Source: Apostichopus californicus
Taxonomy: Eukaryota > Echinodermata > Holothuroidea > Aspidochirotida > Stichopodidae
DNA: 47,129 bases
Direction of reading: 5' to 3'
NCBI GenBank assembly: GCA_020650975.1
Contig: JAIPMN010028326.1
Location: forward strand, 1 to 47,129
The position numbers and the translations under genes were made by a program. Under the pieces are notes generated by a model. The model was given only the letters and a program-made list of their open reading frames with translations. It searched no databases and was not told the DNA's origin. Numbering within the stretch: the first letter of the stretch is position 1; every line of letters begins with the position of its first letter. Positions 20,667 to 30,967 of this stretch are shown here, piece by piece.

Positions 20667-21530
20667 ATGTCTAACCTAGACAGTTTCATTAAAACCAATG
20701 ACACATCATTTTCTCATTGTTCTCCTCAAAATGACTTGTATCCAAAACAAGAACCTATCAATGCTCCTGAAGAGGTAGATTCATCCATTGTTAAATCACA
20801 TTGTGCTACCGAACAAAATCATAGTGACAATTCCACATATGTTAATTCAGACTTTTCAAAACTCCCTTTTGTATCATTGGGTAGGTCTGGTCCAGGCATT
20901 CTAGGAGCACGAATCACAGCTCCTATATCTTCCATGCGTTATGGAAGACGTGTTATTCAAAATGAAATTTCAAATACTGATTTGCAATCTGAAGTTGCTG
21001 CAGAATCTAGAAGTGAACAGCAATTGCAGCAAATTTTTCACAAGTATAATGTTTACTAGTTGTTGTAATATCATTGAACATGAAATTCCAATTATTGAGG
21101 GTAGTAAACCTGTTGTAGTGCCACCTTACAAACTAACAACAGAAAAACCTACTGATATGGTAAATCAAGTTAGAGATATGTTGAAAGAAGGTATTATAGA
21201 ACCTAGTAATTCATCATGGTGTTCTAGTCCGGTTATAGTTCCCAAAGGAAATAAGCATGGACAAAAACAGTGGCGTATGGCAATTTATTATCGTGCCTTA
21301 AATAAGGTAACAGTACCTGACCGTTATCCCCTCCCCTCTACAGAGCAATTGTTAGACAGTTTGCATGGTGCAAAAGTTTTCAGTTCCCTAGATCTAAAAG
21401 GTGCTTTCTGGCAACTAAAACTTGCTGAAAAAGATAAAGTATAAAACAGCTTTTGCATTTCTGGCTTAGGCCTCTATCAATTTTGTCGTGTCCCTTTTGG
21501 ACTACGCAATGCCAGTGCGTAAGGATGTTC
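20667..21530 (+). pseudogene. Gypsy reverse transcriptase, palm deleted
   Basis: 20667-21050 is a linker of no known domain. A frameshift near 21050 gives the RT fingers: EHEIPIIEGSKPVVVPPYKL, GIIEPSNSSWCSSPVIVPK and FSSLDLKGAFWQLKLAEKD, the first catalytic Asp lying in LDLKGAFWQ. After another shift GLYQFCRVPFGLRNASA is readable (about 21465-21520). The sequence then jumps to the RNase H connection, so about 130 residues with the catalytic DD pair are missing. The element could not reverse-transcribe with this RT. Confidence 0.88.
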
Positions 21531-21544
21531 CATTTTTGTGGGAT

Positions 21545-22345
21545 GACTCCCTGTGAGAGAGCATTCACACAATTGAAAACAGTGTTGACAAAAAGTGTTG
21601 CATTGGCAATTCCTCACCCGCATTTACCTTTCGAAATTCACTGTGATGGTACTGAAATTGGCATTGGGCTGCATTGATCCAGATTATTGAGGGTGTAAGA
21701 CGTGTAGTTTCTTTTGCATCAAGGACCCTGAAGAAGTATGAGAAAAATTGGTCCACTACAGAATTGGAAATTTTAGCTATGGTTTGGGCCTTACAAAAAT
21801 GCCACCATTATTTGGACACAAATAGGGTAACCACAATTTATTCTGATCATCAGGCATTGTTATGGCTTTACAAAATGAAAGATTTGAAAGGTCCACATGC
21901 TAGGTGGGTCCTAAGGTTACAGAATTTTAACTTTGAAGTGAAGTATCGGGCAGGTGTGGATATGGTAGCTCCAGATTGTTTGTCTAGAGCACCAGTCAGT
22001 TCAAAGGGTGAACCAGTTTCTATTGACCATGAAATAGGTAATGTTGACAACCAACCCAATTATGACAATAATGAATGTGATGCAAAAGATTGTGAAGTCA
22101 TTCCAAATTTGCATGCAAAACGATCTACTGTGACATGGATCGCGTGTGATGTGTGTGACAAATGGTACCATACTGAATGTGTTGGTTTAACCGATGAGGA
22201 AGCTGAAAGTATGAAAGATTATACTTGTCCCTTATGTTGTGAAGATGAAAATGAAACAAGCTCTAATTCATCAGATATTTCACCTGATGACCATGTATTT
22301 GTAGACAATTTTGTGCAGATTCCTTCACATGATGAATTTGTTTGA
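21545..22345 (+). pseudogene. Gypsy RNase H followed by a PHD finger
   Basis: CERAFTQLKTVLTKS and [16 protein letters not shown] (to about 21670) are the RNase H start; the frame shifts near 21675. The long frame 21674-22345 gives [32 protein letters not shown] and PDCLSRAPV, ending RNase H near 21995. A second domain follows at about 22075-22245: C-x4-C, then [18 protein letters not shown] and YTCPLCC, the Cys4-His-Cys3 signature of a PHD finger, with an unusual C-x4-C first pair. An acidic Ser-rich tail ends at the stop 22343-22345. A PHD finger between RNase H and integrase is not the standard Gypsy order and may direct integration to modified chromatin (inference). Confidence 0.85.
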
Positions 22346-23503
22346 CAACAGTTAACTGATGTCTATTGTTCACAATTAATGAATCTCTTATCACAAGGTG
22401 ATGTTTTACAAAATACGCCAATTGAGGTAAAACGCAAATTTAGTGCTATTGCCAAAGATTTGAAACTTCAAAATGGTGTTTTCTGTCGTTTAGGCAAGAA
22501 CAGTAGGTGCCAAATTGTGGTACCCAAATAATTAATTCAGACAGTAGTTTGTAATTATCATAATCGCCCCAGAGCAGGACATTATGGTATTTGCAAGACA
22601 ATTTCTCGAATTTTTAAAACCTGTTGGTTTCCTGGAATGTATCAAACTGTGAGAAACTATGTCCGCTCTTGTCGTGCTTGCCAATTTTCAAAACCGATTT
22701 ATGCTAAACCATGAGGTTTCATGCAATCTGTTACCTCTGAGGCAGTATTTGATGCAATGGCTGCAGATTTTTTTGGCCCTTTACCTGCAAGTGAAGGTAT
22801 TGGCTACAAGTACTTAATCACTTTAGTAACTTCATTTGACTTTTTCCAGTTGTAAATGCAACAAGTGATGTATTGTTGAAGATATTGAATTATGTTTTTT
22901 GTACATTTGGTAGTCCAAGGAAGTTTGTTTCTGACAATGCGCAGCAGTTTGTAGCATATAGAATTCAGTATTTTCTGAAAGATTGGGGTGTTTCTAAAAA
23001 TTTTCATTTCACCTCATCACCCGCAATGAAATTGGTCTGAAAGATGTTTCAGAAATATTAAAGCTATGTTACAATGTTTTCATGCCAAAAATCATGTGCT
23101 GTGGGCTGACCATATCAATGAGTTTCAGTTTGCAATGAATTCAGCTGTTCATGATACTACAGGGTGTTCTCTTGCTTATTTGTTTTTAGGAAGAGAGTTA
23201 ATGGGTCCAGATGATAGATTTCCCAGTTGTGTAAAACCGAATTCTGTCAAAATGGCACAAACAAATAAGAAGTTTTACGATCAAACAAGAAGTGAAGATA
23301 GGATTATTGTATTGGTCAGCATGTTTTGTTGCAAAACTTTCCTCAGTCAAATGCAAAAAAAGAATTTTCCTTCAAAATTGGCTGAAAGATTGAAAGGACC
23401 ATTCATTGTACAAAAAGGCTGTAAACTTAATTATGAAATTAGAGCCTTGGATGGCAAGGATATTAGGATAGCCCATGTGGCACAACTTAAACCTATGCAT
23501 TAA
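22346..23503 (+). pseudogene. Gypsy integrase, decayed
   Basis: Directly after the PHD frame come the integrase N-terminal helices and the HHCC zinc site (NYHNRPRAGHYG...VRSCRACQF, about 22550-22690). Core motifs follow in shifting frames: AADFFGPLP (first Asp, about 22762), KFVSDNAQQF (second Asp, about 22920) and ERCFRNIKAML (Glu, about 23038-23070). The last frame, 23066-23503, is open for 145 codons and includes a GPY/F-like KLAERLKGPFIVQK and IAHVAQLKPMH. Several stops and shifts (22530, 22710, 22855, 23030) disable it. Confidence 0.87.
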
Positions 23504-23624
23504 TATTTTCTTTAGAGGGGGCAGGAGCCATTAACAAAATTAATTCTGGCTCCTCAGAATCGTTTTTTCTTACTACAAATTTACCAACATTTATTTCTAC
23601 CTAATCTCTTTTCTACCTGGGGAA
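23504..23624 (+). other. Gypsy 3' untranslated region
   Basis: Short noncoding stretch with purine runs AGAGGGGGCAGGAG (23515-23528) and CTGGGGAA right before the LTR. Either could be the polypurine tract; the second is adjacent to the LTR start. Confidence 0.5.
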
Positions 23625-24127
23625 TGTAGCAGACAGCTTTCTGTGTTGGTTTTTCTAAAAGTTCCAGACAGCTGCTACTACCTTTCCTAAAATATTTTTA
23701 CTTACCTTTGTTTATTCTTAATCTTGCATGCTTCAACTTTGATACTCCCTTTGTTTCTATTATTCTTCACCTGTATTGATCATATGTACACTTGCTTCCT
23801 TAGTATGCATAACTTCCTTTTATATTCTCATTTATTCTTGTTATGTAATATACCTTGATTAACATATAGTTAACATAAAGATTCATTCTGTTCCTGTACA
23901 CCAGCCTGCAAACATCTCTTTTCTTACCTTCAGTACTTAGAATAGGCCTATATAAAATTAGTTGGAGTTAACTTGTCCTATTTTCATTTATGGACGTAGT
24001 TTCTCTACAAGCTGGTGTATTAATACACAATGTGGTGTGGTTGCAGGCACTGAAGTTCGTTTACATCAAACGCATAATGGGGCTTTAAGTTTAATTACTG
24101 CCAACCGCTACCTCCAAGTATGCTACA
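23625..24127 (+). repeat. Candidate Gypsy 3' LTR (503 bp)
   Basis: It begins TGTAGC and ends GCTACA, a perfect 6-bp terminal inverted repeat of the TG...CA type. A TATAAAA-like box lies near 23951. It lies where the 3' LTR should be, after integrase and a purine tract. No second copy exists in the window to confirm the ends. Confidence 0.65.
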
Positions 24128-24173
24128 TATTGAAATAGCTTTGGTCAAAATTGTGAATCGTTTTCATATGGCC

Positions 24174-25296
24174 CTATGGTAGAATTTTAGTGCAAGGACT
24201 ACCAGTATGTAACGTTTGCTGTGTACGGAGGTCGCCATGTTTATTGCTGATCTGAAAGAGGTCGCTCGGAAGTTTAACGTGAATTACATTATGATCGCAG
24301 GTGAGCGGAATGCCTTTTGTATTGAACTCCTTCTGGGGATTCAACAGTTGCTTGACTATTAAATCTGTCAAGCACTTCAAATGGTGCAGTCAACTTGATC
24401 GCCTATTTGAATGTCCGTAGGTTTAGCATGTCGTTTTACATGAGCATAGTCTCTTGCTTTTTGTTTCATTTCAGTATCCCTGTCTATGATGTTTTCTTCC
24501 TGAGTTTGGGAAAATTTCACATCAGGTAATTTTGTCCTGAGTAACCTTTTGAAAAGACTCTCTGCAGGGCTCACACCTGTTGTAGAGTGTGGGGTGGAAC
24601 GATAAGCCAGCAGTAAGTTATTTAACTCTCTTTTCCAGTCAGACTTTTGGATCTGTGCGATTTTGAGTACTTTTCAAATCGTCCTATTTTGCCTTTCAAC
24701 TTCCCCGGTACTCAAGAAGTTTTCAAATTAAATTTAAGTGAAGTTAGAAGCATTGTCAGTTTTGAGACTGCTAGGCCGAATCTACAAAATATGCGTTCCA
24801 AACATTCAATAACCTTTTCAGTAGTTATGGATTTCAGGATGTGTACTTCGAAAAATCTACTGTAGTAATCAACTGTTACTAACAAATATGATCCATCAGG
24901 TGTTACTAACAAATATGATCCATCAGGTAGTGGGCCAAGAATATCAGTTGCCAAATGTTGCCAAGGTTCTGTCGGTAATGGTGTCGACTTTATTGCTTCA
25001 GGGAAATTTGCCTTACAAACCTGACAGCCGTGACATGATTTACATTTTCGTTCTATGTCCTTGTCGGCTCCAGGCCACCGTACCTTTTTACGCAACCTTT
25101 GCTTGCTTTTAACTATGCCTTGATGGCCTTCGTGTGCTAAATTTATCACTTCAGCACGAAGAGATTGTGGAATGACAATGCGGGTGCCCCTTAAAAGTAG
25201 TTGTCCCAACACTGCCAATTCCAATCTCACACTTTTGTACCCTTCTGGAATGTTATGACACATTTTCTTAACAATTATATTTCTGGATCCACTCAT
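24174..25296 (-). pseudogene. Gypsy integrase
   Basis: 25296-24712 holds the HHCC zinc site (INLAHEGHQG...CKSCHGCQVC), the first catalytic Asp (WQHLATDILGPLPDG) and the core up to FCRFGLAVSKL. A perfect 27-bp tandem duplication (24874-24927) repeats DGSYLLVT within the core. A frameshift near 24790 obscures the second Asp and Glu. The C-terminal part continues at 24574-24377 (SPAESLFKRLLRTKLPDVKF, then DIQIGDQV) and 24380-24174. Confidence 0.87.
24874..24927 (-). repeat. Perfect 27-bp tandem duplication inside integrase
   Basis: Two exact 27-nt units starting TGTTACTAACAAATATGATC (plus strand), 24874-24900 and 24901-24927. The duplication is in frame (9 codons) and doubles a beta-strand next to the first catalytic Asp. 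Confidence 0.95.
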
Positions 25297-25379
25297 GATT
25301 CGTCTTCCACCTGTTGGATCGGTATCGCCACTGGAGTTGCATGACTAGCAATAAACCGAACATGTTCTTCCCCTATGTT

Positions 25380-26356
25380 TTAGCCAGTCGATTTTGCCCC
25401 AGTTTTGGAAATTAACCTTGAGAGACAATCAGCTATGTTCCTTGGGCCAGGAATATAGACTACTTCGAAGTCATATGACTGTAACCATCGCTCAATTCGA
25501 GCAGGTTTTCCCTTTTTAGCATAGATATACTGAAGAGGTTTGTGGTCAGTCAGCAACTGAAATGAAATACCATAAAGATAAATATGAAATCTTTCACATG
25601 CCCACACGATTCCTACGCTATTATGCGGTGCTGGCCTGCTTGAATTTGCATAAATATACCACCTAGACCGACTGGGCTTGCATCAGTTATGACTTTGGTG
25701 TTTTTGCTTTGGTGCGAGCATTTGGGCTCGAAATAACCTAGCGTTTCAGACTTTGTCAATACATCTTTAAGATCGCAAAATGATTTGTTTTGGTGTGGGC
25801 CCCACTCAAATATGACCCCTTTTTTTGTCAGTCGCCTTAGTGGTTCAGACACGGTCGCAAGATCTGGAATGAATTGCGCACAATATTGGACTAATCCAAG
25901 AATACTACGCACTTCGCTTGCATTAGGCCTGCATGCATCTCTTACTGCTTGAATTTTCTCATCACTGGGACTTACCTCATTGCTTGAGAAATCATGACAC
26001 ATGAATGTAAGTTTATCAAGACGAAATTGCCATTTGTCCTTATTCAATGTTAAACCTGCTTTAGAGATACAGTCCAGTACTTTAACTAATCAGGTATTGT
26101 GTTGTTCATCGTCTTTCCCATGAACAATTATATCGTCAGATATGTTGTGGGCTCCCTGATATCCTGCTATGACTTGCTGTATGATGTGTTGGTACGTTTC
26201 AGGAGCAGAGCTAATCCCGAAAATAAGCCTCTTGTACCGGAATAGTCCAGCATGTGTGACAACTGTTGTAATTTCCCGAGAACTCTCCTCTAACTCGATC
26301 TCGTGAAAACCCCATTTTAGGTCCAGCTTGGTAAATAGGGAACTACCGTTCATTTC
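25380..26356 (-). pseudogene. Gypsy reverse transcriptase C-terminal part and RNase H
   Basis: 26356-26090 resumes the RT after the LINE-B insertion: SLFTKLDLKWGFHEIELEES, then FGISSAPETYQHIIQQV and NISDDIIVHG, the catalytic box (ISDD in place of YxDD, a variant common in invertebrate Gypsy elements). A stop near 26088 precedes 26047-25613 with RSILGLVQYCAQFIPDLATV, FEWGPHQNKSFCDLK and KVITDASPVGLGGIF (RNase H start). A stop near 25612 precedes 25607-25380 with FQLLTDHKPLQYIYAKK and PGPRNIADCLSRL. The catalytic residues are largely preserved between the breaks. Confidence 0.9.
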
Positions 26357-26363
26357 GTAGAGA

Positions 26364-27098
26364 GTGCTTTTTACGTGCAAAGAAAACGGACACGGACCAA
26401 AGGTCAACAAACCAAAAACAATCCCAGTCTGTTAAACAACCAGCAAAACTGAACTGAAAACCCACAAACAGAAACCTTTCACCAACCCACAAACGTATAC
26501 AATGCAGCGTTCAACGTAACGTGAAAAGGACACGGACCAAAAGGCCAACAGAACCAAAACAACAAAGCTCTACAAACGAGACCCAAAAAGCCAACTCCAA
26601 ACCACAAACAGAACCCCCCCAACCCATATTATGTAACGACCACACAACCCCCCCCCCCTACACCTAAGAACTAACTCACTCCAATATTCATCCGGGGTAC
26701 GCCGTCCCGATAGTAGACGACAGGCTTGCGCATTACCTTAGCTCCTCGTGAACCTTCATCGAGTGGACCTTCCTGTCAGGAACAGGGGGTCCACTAGCGA
26801 CCATCGTGTCCGGTATAGCGGAAGCGGCTGCGGGTAGGGTGGAAGGGCCACTCGAGTCAATGAGATGAGTGGCCTGTTTCGTCTCGTTAAACCAATCGGA
26901 GGACTCCTTAGCCGCAACTAATAAGGCTGTAGTGCAGTCCTCCATTGGCGAGTCAGAATCGGGGTCACTTAATGTCTCTTGGGCCGGTTGACTCTGGGCC
27001 CGACTAGTATCACCGATAGCGGGCGTAGCTACCGGTGAACCAGTACAAGCGGCATCCTGCGCCGCATGCCACTCCGCTAGTACCATCTCCGCCGTTTT
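26364..27098 (-). mobile_element. LINE-B, ORF1-only (HAL1-like) copy inserted in Gypsy RT
   Basis: Flanked by GTAGAGA at 26357-26363 and 27099-27105, a 7-bp TSD. The 3' end at 26364 reads GTGCTTTTTACGTGC on the plus strand. The minus strand gives the ORF1 tail (AEMVLAEWHAAQDAAC to KVHEELR, 27095-26733), then the LINE-B 3' UTR with no ORF2. Relative to 17126-17741 it lacks 75 bp just before the ORF1 stop, joined at a shared AG. It precisely separates the RT fingers from the palm of the host Gypsy. Confidence 0.88.
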
Positions 27099-27105
27099 GT
27101 AGAGA

Positions 27106-27434
27106 ACTTCTTGAACCGTAGGGATCAGGTGCCCTTCCCGGATGATCGCGTCATTGGCTAGTCTCATGTCCACACGCAATCGAATATCGCCCCCAGATTT
27201 AGGAACTATAACTACCGGGTTTACCCAAGGTGTAGGGCCTTTTACTTCTTCGATGATATCTTGTTCCATTAGTTCCTTCAACTTGTCCTTAACTTTTGGG
27301 CGGAGGCTGAATGGAATTCTGCGTACGCTTTGTGCTACCGGTTTCACGGACTGATTAATGTGGATTTTCGCTTGATATCCTTTTATTTGTTTTGTCAAAA
27401 CATTGCAGGTATTGTGCAGGAATATCCTGTGCAC
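27106..27434 (-). pseudogene. Gypsy reverse transcriptase, N-terminal part
   Basis: Reads KIHINQSVKPVAQSVRRIPF, LKELMEQDIIEEVKGPTPWV and RVDMRLANDAIIREGHLIPT down to the LINE-B insertion. It would continue into 26356 if the insertion were absent. Confidence 0.88.
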
Positions 27435-27790
27435 TCTTTATTTGGTTAATGTCAAGTCCGATTTTAAGCACATACAGCTCGGTTGCGCTCTCTTTCCCTA
27501 ATAGAGGGCATCCTTCTCCTTCGATAGCGTAGAAAGTTGCTTCGGTTTTAGACTCGCGAATCTTTGTTGTCGTTGCAAATTTTCCTACGACTTTCAGCGG
27601 TTTTTCGCCTCCGTATGGATACAAAGTCTTATCTATTTTGGCCGACTCATGTCCCATGTCTTTTTTTCGATAATGTTGCATGACGCGCATGAATCAATCA
27701 GCATCTCGACATTGACTCCCCCTATTTTTACATCTACTGTTACGCCTGACTTATGGGGACTGGTCACTGCGAAGGCAAAATCATTTGCCA
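27355..27790 (-). pseudogene. Gypsy protease
   Basis: 27690-27355 carries the protease C-terminal region and linker to RT (GEGCPLLGKESATELYVLKI). The active-site region lies just upstream on the minus strand (about 27720-27670, reading MLIDSC) in another frame. Decayed by frameshifts. Confidence 0.75.
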
Positions 27791-27875
27791 AGTGTATAAG
27801 ATTGACGTCATCATCATCTTTTCTGTTCCGGTTTTGTCTTCACCTTTTTGCTTCCCCTTTTGATAACGTTCTGGT

Positions 27876-28551
27876 TTAGTTTTCCACATCTTCGCGAAAT
27901 GCCCGAAACTCTGTGCAGACTTCATCTTTCGCGGTACAGTTTAAATCGCGTGAAAAATGTCCTTCTCTACCGCAGCGATAACAACCATTATCTCTATCAT
28001 TGGCTTTTCCCTTTTTATTTTTATTCCTGTGTGCCCCTTTAAGGCTTGGCCTCACCTGATTTGAACTTTGGCCGACTTCATTAACCGATTCTGACTTTTC
28101 AGTGTTCAAATTTGACCCATGGTTATTTTCTAACTCCATTGCTTTTCATCTGTGCATGAAAGGTTTCCATTGCTCGAGAAATTTGTTGTAAATTATATAA
28201 TTTTAGCCCTGTCCCTTTTGTCAACAATTTACGCCGTGGGGCTCATGAATTACATTTGTCAATCACTTGATCACGAATGTGCTCCTTTAATTCTTGGCCA
28301 AACTCTCAATTTACCGCTTGTCGCGTTAATCGCGATATGAATTGGTCAACGGTTTCAGATTCCTCCTGTCTCGTTTGGCGGAATATGGCATAAGGCACGT
28401 TGACCTTTGGTGTTAAATAGTCTAATGTTTTCATAGTAAGCTCGTAAAAAGCGCAAAAAGGACCATAGTGTTTGAGGTGAGTGACGTACTTTGATATTTG
28501 ATTATATAACTTACCGCCTAATAACCCTAGCGTCCAAAAGCCTGCATACAT
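27876..28551 (-). pseudogene. Gypsy gag with one CCHC zinc knuckle
   Basis: 28551-28306 is a capsid fragment (YAIFRQTRQEESETVDQFIS). 28139-27876 is the basic nucleocapsid (GAHRNKNKKGKANDRDNG) with a zinc knuckle CYRCGREGHFSRDLNC: the last Cys is one residue late compared with the CX2CX4HX4C consensus. The N-terminal half of gag is missing beyond 28551. Confidence 0.85.
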
Positions 28552-28855
28552 TGCTGTTTTACATTAGCTTATGGATGACATGACCTAAGGCTACTCCTAG
28601 GCTACTCTATACAGTACTATTCTACTAATATTTTGACAATTATTGCATTGAGGCCTAGGCTACCCAATATAAACAAAACATTTCTCACATATTCATTTAA
28701 AAAACAGCAGAATATCTGTGATTTGCAAGCGATATTGCTGGAAGACTATGGACCGGTACGTTGACAGACGACAGAACTGCACGCTGACAGACGACGGATA
28801 TCTTCGAGTGGGCTGCTGGTTTACAAATGCATTACTGCCACTATATTATCGTGGT
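28552..28855. other. Spacer between Gypsy and LINE-A
   Basis: TAGGCCTA-type DNA (28585-28665), then a short tandem-like pair (TGACAGACGACAGAAC and TGACAGACGACGGATA, 28759-28800). This could belong to an extended LINE-A 5' UTR, but other copies do not show it. Confidence 0.4.
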
Positions 28856-29073
28856 CATCGTGTAGTGCGGACGTGTTTTTCTGTCTCGCTCTCCATCTTT
28901 TACAGCTTTTGACTACAGCTATTATTATCACTGTGCTTTACTTCCAGCCAGGCGGGTGTGGTAGCTTGTGTTCGTGCGTGGGTTCGTATATCGTTTGTAG
29001 TTTGTAGATTAACCAGCCTGTCCTTAGTTTGTTCTTTTTGTTGCTCCTCTGTGGCCTAGCCACCTTCCGGTAT

Positions 29074-30180
29074 CATGGCATCGCGCCGTTATTCGCGAAT
29101 TGTTAAGTTGTCCTTAACCGGTGAACAAGCGGTTTCACCGGTGAAAGTTTGAAGTATTTTGAAAAGCAAGGGTGTTGTTGTGCCTGGAGAGGTTTATGCT
29201 TCGCAAGCTCTATAGGGTCGTAATACGTATGTATGATCTACGTTTTACCAGTGACGAGGCCCTTCAGAAGTTGCTGAGTAACGTCGAGGGGATGACAGTT
29301 ACTCCATACGAGAGTTCCATATGGGTAACTCTCATCCACGTAGGACTAGAGGTGCGGCAGGAACTGTTGTAGGTTGTTTTGGGGCTGACAAGGCTGCCAA
29401 AATGTGCTCCTATGCACAGGCCCCTGGGGTATTGAATGGACAGATTAGGATCGACCTGAAACAGAACATTCCCTCCTTCATGTTTATTGCAGGGCATAAA
29501 GCCCACGTGCGGTATCCCGGTCAGCCCCGTACCTGCTTCAGGTGTGGTGAGACCGGGCACGAAGCCAAGGGCTGCCCGAACCAGAAATGTGGGCGCTGCC
29601 TTCGTCTTGGGCATGATAGCACCGCTTACCCAAACGAGGTTGTGTACTCACTCTGTGAGAAGGAGGGACATGTCTATCGCGATTGTCCCCCCCCCCCTCT
29701 TATGTCTCTATGACTAAGATGGGGGGTAAGTCTAAGGCGTAAAGTTCCGACGCACCTACTGCCTCGGAGGGAGCTTCACGAGAGGAGGAGGAATCTGGTT
29801 GGATCTTCCCCTGCACCTGGTTCACCCACCCCCGTCGTTGCAGACCCCAACCCCTGCCCACACCGCCTCCACCACACCGCGAAGCGGACACGGGGTCTCC
29901 ACCGGCTTCCCCCATCAAATCGTCCTGTTCCGTCCCCAGTCTGGCACCGGTATCGCCAGATCCGGAGGCTCTGTCCGACGAGGACTCCGTGGTCATCGAG
30001 TCTCCGGAGGCTCTGTCTGACAGCGACTCCGGAGACTCGGTGATCATCGAACCAAAACGTGCCACTGGGACGAGCTGGTACGACGAAGCCTCTCTAAACA
30101 GGTCGGCTTCAAGTGACGACTCGGACGATGATATGTCGTCTAGGGCGCGCTTGAAGCTTACGGAGTCGTCGTCGGCGTAG
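29074..30180 (+). pseudogene. LINE-A ORF1, CCHC zinc-knuckle protein
   Basis: It starts at ATG 29074 in a context parallel to LINE-B (MASRRYSRIVKLSLTGEQ). The N-domain is frameshifted several times. From about 29400 it reads CSYAQAPGVLNGQIRIDLKQ, then YPGQPRTCFRCGETGHEAKG, CGRCLRLGHDSTAY (last Cys lost) and SLCEKEGHVYRDC. After a stop near 29710 the Pro/Ser/Asp-rich C-terminal tail ends SDDDMSSRARLKLTESSSA at 30178. ORF2 begins 20 bp after this stop. Confidence 0.82.
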
Positions 30181-30200
30181 TTTTGCCTCATTGCCCTCTC

Positions 30201-30957
30201 ATGGCCCATACACTTTCAGTTGCCACTTTGAACGTGAATGGCATCAGGGATCATCGCAAGCGCAGTCGCATTTGTCAGTATTGTAAGTCAATGGAGGTTG
30301 ACTGCGTTTGCCTGCAAGAAACACATATTTGTGAAGAAGATGTCCCTCTATGGGCTTATGAGTGGGGTGGTGGGCTGCATGCTTCGTTTGGTTCGTCTTC
30401 ATCCTGTGGCACTGACATCCTTCTGTCACCTCGTCAGGCGGGTTGTGCCACTAGGGTGGAGACGGACCACGAGGGCCGATTAGTTTGCATTGTGTATGTT
30501 CCCAATCGGTCTTCTGCTAGACGGGATTTTTTTGACACGTTGCCTTCCTTTGTTCCTGGTAGTGCACCATGTGTCATGGTCGGAGACTTTAACTGTGTCC
30601 CAGACTCGGGGCTTCTGTGTCTGCTGGTCCTGACGCTGGGATCACAGAACTGGACATATTCACTTCGGCACACCTTTTAGCCGATGTCTGGAGACATATG
30701 CACCCGTGTAGTACGGAGTAGTATACGTGGGTGAGGCCCAACGGAGAAGATGCCTCGAGGATAGATCGAGTGTATGCGCCCGTAAGTTTTTAATTTTCGG
30801 CTTGCGTGACGCTGAGCTGTCCGCTCTCTGACCATGACACTGTTGTAGCACGTTTTGTTTTGCCTTCCATTTTCCCGATCGGACGGGGCCTATGGAAGCT
30901 TAACTGTCAGATTCTTGGCGAGGCAGAGTTCCGCCAAGGTTTCGAAACCAGGTACAA
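30201..30957 (+). pseudogene. LINE-A ORF2, AP-like endonuclease
   Basis: It starts at ATG 30201. Motifs of the exonuclease-endonuclease-phosphatase fold appear in order: ATLNVNGIRDHRKRS (Asn), VCLQETH (catalytic Glu), VYVPNRSS, VMVGDFN (Asp and Asn), then after a frameshift RIDRVYA (about 30762) and LSDHDTV (catalytic Asp-His, about 30828). The frameshift comes from a deletion between two GACTCGGG repeats near 30605, compared with the copy at 44140. Fused to RT in the full element; nicks target DNA to prime reverse transcription. Confidence 0.88.
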
Positions 30958-30967
30958 AGGATGGCAA

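Larger units (their letters stand above)
19226..24127 (+). mobile_element. Ty3/Gypsy retrotransposon with a PHD finger in pol, 5' truncated
   Basis: The order gag C-terminus, protease, RT, RNase H, PHD finger, integrase, 3' LTR is kept, but every section has frameshifts and the RT palm is deleted. The 5' LTR and early gag are missing: LINE-A ends directly at 19225. The 3' LTR ends at 24127, against the 3' part of an oppositely oriented Gypsy. Confidence 0.9.
24128..28551 (-). mobile_element. Second Ty3/Gypsy retrotransposon, minus strand, no LTRs found
   Basis: Gag, protease, RT, RNase H and integrase are found in order from 28551 down to 24174. RT is interrupted by an ORF1-only LINE-B at 26364-27098 with a 7-bp TSD. 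The left end abuts the 3' LTR of the plus-strand Gypsy; the right end is truncated within gag near 28551. Confidence 0.9.
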
